From the NCBI GenBank assembly GCA_025774605.1, contig JALGVR010000020.1:1-48467 (forward strand): a DNA stretch of 48,467 nucleotides. The letters are read 5' to 3'. The position numbers and the translations under genes are program-made. Of the stretch, positions 45,235-48,467 are shown piece by piece. Numbering within the stretch: position 1 is the first letter of the stretch; every line of letters begins with the position of its first letter. The stretch is from a bacterium (GTDB taxonomy: Bacteria; Electryoneota; AABM5-125-24; Hatepunaeales; Hatepunaeaceae). The notes below the pieces were generated by a model. That model made no database searches. It had not been told where the DNA came from and saw only the letters and a list, made by a program, of their open reading frames with translations.

Positions 45235-46020
45235 CTGGGCGACTACCAGACGATAAAGGTTGAAGTACATGCACACATCGGGCGGATTGTCATGTCCCGT
45301 CCTGAGGTTCGCAACGCCTTCGATGAGCGGATGATCCCGGAAATTCATCATGCCGTCGATGAACTCGGCGGGAGCCTTGAGGTGCGCGCCATTGTCGTGA
45401 CCGGCGAAGGATCGGCATTTTCGGCCGGCGCTGACATAGACTGGATGCGGCGAATGGGGCGACTGGGCTTCAAAGAGAATTACCAGGACGCGCTCAAACT
45501 TGCGTACATGTTGGATGCGCTGTCGATGTGTCCCAAGCCGACCGTGGCGCGGGTAAACGGTCCCGCCATCGGAGGAGGAACCGGCCTTGTTGCCGCCTGC
45601 GACGTGGCTATTGCGGATCCACGGGCATTCTTCAGCTTCAGCGAAGTCAAGATCGGTCTGGTGCCGGGCTGCATAGGGCCTTACGTAATCCGCAAGGTGG
45701 GGCAGGGGAGGGCGCGGGAGCTGTTCATCACCGGTCGCCGGATATACGCCGACGAAGCCGAACGTTATTGCCTTGTCAACAAGGTTGCTGAGGCAGGCAG
45801 GTTGGACGAAGAAGTTGAAGCATTACTTGAACAGTTGTTGTCGTCGGGTCCGGAAGCGGTTCACGCCGCCAAGCGGCTGGTCAGGGATGTCCCGAGCCAG
45901 TCGAGGGAGGAGTACATCAAGTACACCGCCAACATGATCGCCGAACTGCGCACCGGTCCCGAGGGACAGGAGGGGACGAAGGCGTTCCTGGAGAAGAGGA
46001 AGCCCGGGTGGGTGAAGTAA
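45235..46020 (+). CDS. LiuC-like 3-methylglutaconyl-CoA hydratase, crotonase family, apparent CTG start
   Basis: Crotonase-fold enzyme of 261 aa. It would hydrate 3-methylglutaconyl-CoA to HMG-CoA. The frame upstream of ATG 45292 encodes conserved crotonase N-terminal residues (DYQTIKVEVHAHIGRIVM), and the only start-like codon after the TGA at 45202 is CTG 45235, with GGAGG at 45224-45228 six bases away. Oxyanion-hole and core motifs are AFSAGADIDWMRRMG, GPAIGGGTGLVAACDVAIAD and FSEVKIGLVPGCIGPYV; GGG-x-GL in place of the Glu-bearing GGGxEL of classical hydratases fits the LiuC subgroup. The C-terminus AFLEKRKPGWVK is repeated twice downstream. Confidence 0.85.
   Translation: MGDYQTIKVEVHAHIGRIVMSRPEVRNAFDERMIPEIHHAVDELGGSLEVRAIVVTGEGSAFSAGADIDWMRRMGRLGFKENYQDALKLAYMLDALSMCPKPTVARVNGPAIGGGTGLVAACDVAIADPRAFFSFSEVKIGLVPGCIGPYVIRKVGQGRARELFITGRRIYADEAERYCLVNKVAEAGRLDEEVEALLEQLLSSGPEAVHAAKRLVRDVPSQSREEYIKYTANMIAELRTGPEGQEGTKAFLEKRKPGWVK
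45981..46014 (+). repeat. 34-bp hydratase-tail repeat, copy A (in the gene)
   Basis: GGCGTTCCTGGAGAAGAGGA followed by AGCCCGGGTGGGTG, encoding the last residues AFLEKRKPGWV of the hydratase. Near-identical copies at 46522 and 47115 follow each of two hicAB pairs. Confidence 0.9.
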
Positions 46021-46021
46021 T

Positions 46022-46258
46022 TTGAGTACACGTGAAAAGACAGTGAAACGAATGAGGGTTAATCCTCACAAGGTGAGGTTCGCTGCTCTTCAAGCTCTTA
46101 TAATACATCAAGGATTCGTGCGATTTAATCAAAAGGGAAGCCACATCACTTTTCGTCACCAAGACGGTCGTCGTTTTACCATTACTGTCCCACATGGTCG
46201 AGAAGCTTATCTCTGGGCAAGTCAGGTCATTAAAACACTGGAGAAGATTGGATTATGA
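46022..46258 (+). CDS. HicA-like toxin, pair 1
   Basis: 78-aa mRNA-interferase-type toxin with a dsRBD-like fold. The start is TTG 46022, one base after the hydratase stop. The motif KGSHITFRHQDGR with the His after GS corresponds to the conserved HicA catalytic histidine region, followed by the ITVPHGREAYLW strand. It is one of two diverged hicA copies here (identity to the other roughly 40% by eye). The stop overlaps the next hicB by four bases. Confidence 0.85.
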   Translation: MSTREKTVKRMRVNPHKVRFAALQALIIHQGFVRFNQKGSHITFRHQDGRRFTITVPHGREAYLWASQVIKTLEKIGL

Positions 46259-46488
46259 AGACTATACACGAATACAGAGGATATGTGTTCACTATAGAGT
46301 TTTCAGGTGAACATCCTGAGTGGCGAGTCGACTATGAGGATTTCGACGACATTATTACCGCCGGATCAACGCTTGACGAAGCATTTCACAACGCATGCGA
46401 GGCTCTCGATCTTCACCTTGAGTCAATGCAGAAATTGGGCGAAAAGCTGCCTAAACCGCGGCGAAGGATAAAGCTTGTTCAAGTCTGA
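46255..46488 (+). CDS. HicB-like antitoxin, pair 1
   Basis: 77 aa, N-terminal HicB-type domain only: EYRGYVFTIEFSGEHPEWRV, then DIITAGSTLDEAFHNACEAL, the latter being the family signature. It has no recognisable C-terminal DNA-binding domain. Such short HicBs act by blocking the HicA active site. ATG 46255 overlaps the toxin stop. Confidence 0.86.
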   Translation: MKTIHEYRGYVFTIEFSGEHPEWRVDYEDFDDIITAGSTLDEAFHNACEALDLHLESMQKLGEKLPKPRRRIKLVQV

Positions 46489-46521
46489 CACAATGGCATT
46501 CCAGCGGTGGATGGAAATAAT

Positions 46522-46555
46522 GGCGTTTCTGGAGAAGAGGAAGCCCGGGTGGGTG
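46522..46555 (+). repeat. 34-bp hydratase-tail repeat, copy B
   Basis: Differs from copy A at one base (T for C at its seventh position). It sits 34 bases after hicB pair 1 and would encode the same peptide AFLEKRKPGWV, then a stop (TGA). Confidence 0.93.
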
Positions 46556-46573
46556 TGAAGAATCGGAGCAGAA

Positions 46574-46810
46574 ATGACCCAAAGGGATAAACGAATTGAG
46601 CAGATCAAGTCTAATCCGTCCCGCGTTAGGTTTACTCAACTGCAATGGCTGTTGTTTCAGGAAGGCTTTATCCGCTACCGTCAACGTGGAAGTCACATCA
46701 CATATCATCACAAGGATGGTCGGATTATTTTTGTTCCCAAACCGCATGGACACAAGGGTTATTGCCATCCAAGTGTTGTGAGACGTGTCTTAAAGGAGTT
46801 AGACGTATGA
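46574..46810 (+). CDS. HicA-like toxin, pair 2
   Basis: 78 aa from ATG 46574. The histidine motif is QRGSHITYHHKDGR, followed by IIFVPKPHGHKGYCHPSVVR, a canonical HicA end. It is clearly related to pair 1 (NPSRVRFTQLQWLLFQEGFI against NPHKVRFAALQALIIHQGFV) but well diverged, so the pairs are not a recent duplication. Overlaps hicB pair 2 by four bases. Confidence 0.87.
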   Translation: MTQRDKRIEQIKSNPSRVRFTQLQWLLFQEGFIRYRQRGSHITYHHKDGRIIFVPKPHGHKGYCHPSVVRRVLKELDV

Positions 46811-47040
46811 AGACCATACACACTTACAGGGACTATGTGTTCACCATAGAGTATATACCAAGTGATCTGGAGTTTACTGTGGATTTCCCGGATTTCCCTA
46901 ATATCATTACTGCAGGCTGGACGCTGGAAGAAGCGTTCGCCAACGCCTGTGAAGCGTTGGACCTTGCCCTTGAGACCCTGCGAGACCTTGGGCGTGAGAT
47001 CCCATCGCCTTCGAAGAGGATACATGTCGTTACGGTTTGA
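46807..47040 (+). CDS. HicB-like antitoxin, pair 2
   Basis: 77 aa from ATG 46807, which lies inside the toxin stop. It shows the signature YVFTIEYIPSDLEFTVDFPD and NIITAGWTLEEAFANACEAL. Like pair 1 it consists only of the HicB fold. A longer frame reading upstream from 46645 runs antiparallel to the hicA frame and is spurious. Confidence 0.87.
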   Translation: MKTIHTYRDYVFTIEYIPSDLEFTVDFPDFPNIITAGWTLEEAFANACEALDLALETLRDLGREIPSPSKRIHVVTV

Positions 47041-47114
47041 CAGACCATCTCCGTCTGCGCTGTTTGTAACGGGAAACATTCGGCGTATCTCACGCAACGG
47101 TCAGGAGATACAAA

Positions 47115-47148
47115 GGCGTTTCTGGAGAAGAGAAAGCCCGGGTGGGTG
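47115..47148 (+). repeat. 34-bp hydratase-tail repeat, copy C
   Basis: GGCGTTTCTGGAGAAGAGAA, then AGCCCGGGTGGGTG, two differences from copy A. Similarity to the hydratase continues for ~20 bases upstream (GGTCAGGAGATACAAA against GGACAGGAGGGGACGAA), including one-base shifts. It lies 75 bases after hicB pair 2. Confidence 0.92.
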
Positions 47149-47159
47149 TCATGATCGTC

Positions 47160-47179
47160 ATTCCCGCGCACGCGGGAAT
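47160..47179 (+). repeat. Short palindrome ATTCCCGCGCACGCGGGAAT
   Basis: Perfect 9-bp stem around CA. It is a variant of the repeat core at 12.5-12.7 kb, between copy C and the HEPN-HicB fusion gene. Confidence 0.75.
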
Positions 47180-47217
47180 CCAGAATTAAAATTGGGGTAT
47201 CATAGACAAAGGTAATA

Positions 47218-48102
47218 ATGGAAGTATCCATCGAAAAATTCGACAAATGGAATAAATGGTGTGGAGTAATCTGCCAAGAAATTAGAGCACTTTACGAGTA
47301 TAAAATCTATTATAACAATTTTATGGATGTTATAAGAGAAAATGAAGAACATATAGATTCTAATGATGGTCTCTATTTTTGCAATTTTGTTAGAGAATGT
47401 TATGGGGGTTATGCTGCAATTGGTGTAAGAAGACAATTAGATTGCAGGGATGATAGTATTTCGCTCATGAGGTTGCTAAAGGATATGATGGAATGTGCCG
47501 ATACTTTCACTTATGATTTTTACATTACACAATATCCCATATCTGGTCATGAATGGCAACGAGGATTATTTAAAGAATTCAGCGAGGATGGGAAAAGTAT
47601 ATCTAAATGTACAATTAAATGTCATATAAAAGAAATCAAAGATGGTTGTTCAATAATTAAAACATTCGTTAATAAGAACATCGCACACTTGGATAATGAT
47701 TTCATAAATTATGAGGCAACTTACGACGAGTTGGAAAAATCATTGGAATTAATTCGTAAGTATGCCCGTAAATACAACACTTTTATATCCGGTGATAGTG
47801 ATAATCTTAAGCCGAGTATCCTATTTGACTCTACGAGAATTTTCAAAGTCCCGTTGGATATTAGTTCCCCAATTATAAATCATGAGTATCAAGGATACGT
47901 TTTCTCCATCGAGTATATGTCGGATAACAAGTCTTATGTCGTAGATTTTCCTGACATACCGGAAATTATAACGAGAGGCCGCACGCTTGATGAAGCGTTT
48001 CATAACGCTTGCGAAGCACTCGACCTGCATCTTGAATCGCTGAAGGAGCTTGGATTGCCGCTGCCCAGGAAAACTCGAAAGTTGGCAGTAATCCCGGCTT
48101 GA
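47218..48102 (+). CDS. Fusion of an AbiU2-like HEPN domain to a HicB-like domain
   Basis: 294 aa from ATG 47218 with AAAGG seven bases upstream. Residues 1-~215 resemble the AbiU2-type HEPN domain: YGGYAAIGVRRQLDCRDDSI, SLMRLLKDM, and the H157 region VNKNIAHLDND. AbiU2-type proteins usually have an Arg at the start of this RX4-6H motif; here it is Val, so activity is uncertain. Residues ~220-294 are a HicB fold with DEAFHNACEALDLHLESLKE, most like hicB pair 1. The first two thirds are AT-rich by eye and unlike neighbouring genes, which suggests transfer. No hicA gene follows. This looks like a toxin-antitoxin domain fusion. Confidence 0.78.
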   Translation: MEVSIEKFDKWNKWCGVICQEIRALYEYKIYYNNFMDVIRENEEHIDSNDGLYFCNFVRECYGGYAAIGVRRQLDCRDDSISLMRLLKDMMECADTFTYDFYITQYPISGHEWQRGLFKEFSEDGKSISKCTIKCHIKEIKDGCSIIKTFVNKNIAHLDNDFINYEATYDELEKSLELIRKYARKYNTFISGDSDNLKPSILFDSTRIFKVPLDISSPIINHEYQGYVFSIEYMSDNKSYVVDFPDIPEIITRGRTLDEAFHNACEALDLHLESLKELGLPLPRKTRKLAVIPA

Positions 48103-48161
48103 GGAATATGGTCTATTTCACCATGATCCCAATAAATAATCGCTAAGAAACATTATTCTGG

Positions 48162-48181
48162 ATCCCCGCTTTCGCGGGGAT
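48162..48181 (+). repeat. Short palindrome ATCCCCGC-TTTC-GCGGGGAT
   Basis: 8-bp stem with 4-base loop, start of a repeat-rich stretch 48103-48344 that has no gene. Confidence 0.75.
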
Positions 48182-48251
48182 GACGCACAGCCACGGGGAT
48201 GACGCACAGCCACGGGGATGACGCACAGCCATGGGGATGACGCACAGCCAT
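48176..48251 (+). repeat. Tandem repeat, 4 units of 19 bp
   Basis: Units GGGGATGACGCACAGCCAC start at 48176, 48195, 48214 and 48233; the last two end in T rather than C. The array looks like expansion of the right arm of the adjacent palindrome and is followed by a second palindrome at 48281-48298. Confidence 0.93.
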
Positions 48252-48280
48252 TGGATTATCAATACGACCAATGATCTCGC

Positions 48281-48298
48281 TCCCCGCGTGCGCGGGGA
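48281..48298 (+). repeat. Palindrome TCCCCGCGTGCGCGGGGA
   Basis: Identical to the reverse complement of the core of the CRISPR-like repeat at 12.5-12.7 kb, and with GATGAC downstream also shared. It shows that the repeat type is dispersed. Confidence 0.85.
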
Positions 48299-48344
48299 TG
48301 ACAACGATTGATTTTTATAGGGATGACATACAGTTAAAAAGGGA

Positions 48345-48467
48345 ATGTTCAATAAAATCCTAATCGCCAACCGCGGTGAGATCGCCGTCAGAATAATCCG
48401 CGCCTGCCATGAATTGGGCGTCACCGCCGTTGCGGTTTATTCGGAAGTGGATAAGACCACCATGCAC
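48345..48467 (+). CDS. Acetyl/propionyl/methylcrotonyl-CoA carboxylase biotin carboxylase subunit, 3' partial
   Basis: Window ends after 41 codons. The start [20 protein letters not shown] is the conserved N-terminus of biotin carboxylases (AccC, PccA, MccA); [16 protein letters not shown] continues it. ATG 48345 has a purine-rich AAAAAGGG just before it, closer than usual. Together with the carboxyltransferase at 42697 it probably forms a methylcrotonyl-CoA carboxylase. The biotin carrier domain, if present, lies beyond the window. Confidence 0.9.
   Translation, partial: MFNKILIANRGEIAVRIIRACHELGVTAVAVYSEVDKTTMH

Overview
The window is chromosomal DNA of a Gram-negative, rod-shaped bacterium, probably an uncultured lineage of the FCB supergroup (Zixibacteria, KSB1, Latescibacteria, Electryoneota and similar). 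The clues are a subtilase with a C-terminal FlgD/T9SS-type sorting module, a GWxTD-domain protein, a tiny AURKAIP1/COX24-type basic protein next to an HU gene, a Pgs-type polymer locus with an outer-membrane barrel candidate, and frequent TTG/GTG starts with tight overlaps. This placement is inference. Every gene I can support lies on the plus strand.

Layout. 1-4.8 kb: 5'-truncated secreted subtilase, LysM lytic transglycosylase preceded by an octanucleotide tandem repeat, HU protein, 31-codon basic protein, phosphodiesterase. 4.9-12.3 kb: xseA-xseB-dxs-nadK-ftsY-GWxTD protein-LD-carboxypeptidase, nearly all overlapping. 12.3-12.8 kb: gene-free stretch with a CRISPR-like repeat cluster at an exact 61-nt period. 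12.8-15 kb: purN-purH. 15-20.5 kb: rod-shape operon mreB-mreC-mreD-mrdA-rodA. 20.5-29.6 kb: repeat-helix periplasmic protein, 42-aa lipoprotein, M23 peptidase, small CxxC protein, eIF2B-like protein, three glycosyltransferases, folD and a beta-propeller lipoprotein. 29.6-30.3 kb: gene-free, with a nested inverted repeat. 30.3-35.5 kb: a polymer cluster of pgsB with an added zinc-ribbon tail, pgsC, a frame-disrupted pgsW, a secreted protein with two repeated domains, and a predicted outer-membrane beta-barrel. 35.5-38.9 kb: tRNA with anticodon CAU, zinc-ribbon coiled-coil protein, RNase P RNA, recJ.

38.9-48.5 kb: a CoA-thioester region. An archaeal-type HMG-CoA synthase, thiolase and DUF35 scaffold are followed by methylcrotonyl-CoA carboxylase carboxyltransferase, a LiuC-like 3-methylglutaconyl-CoA hydratase with an apparent CTG start, and the beginning of a biotin carboxylase subunit. 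Together these could link 3-methylcrotonyl-CoA and HMG-CoA to acetyl-CoA, that is leucine/isovalerate breakdown without HMG-CoA lyase, or the reverse. The upstream presence of dxs suggests isoprenoids come from the MEP route, so the HMG-CoA genes probably serve acyl metabolism.

This last region is riddled with toxin-antitoxin modules: hicA and nucleotidyltransferase fragments, an intact MntA-HepT pair, two diverged hicA-hicB pairs each followed by a near-identical 34-bp copy of the hydratase 3' end, and an unusual fusion of an AbiU2-like HEPN domain to a HicB domain. The most unusual signals in the window are these hydratase-tail repeats, the HEPN-HicB fusion and the Gram-negative Pgs-type export cluster.
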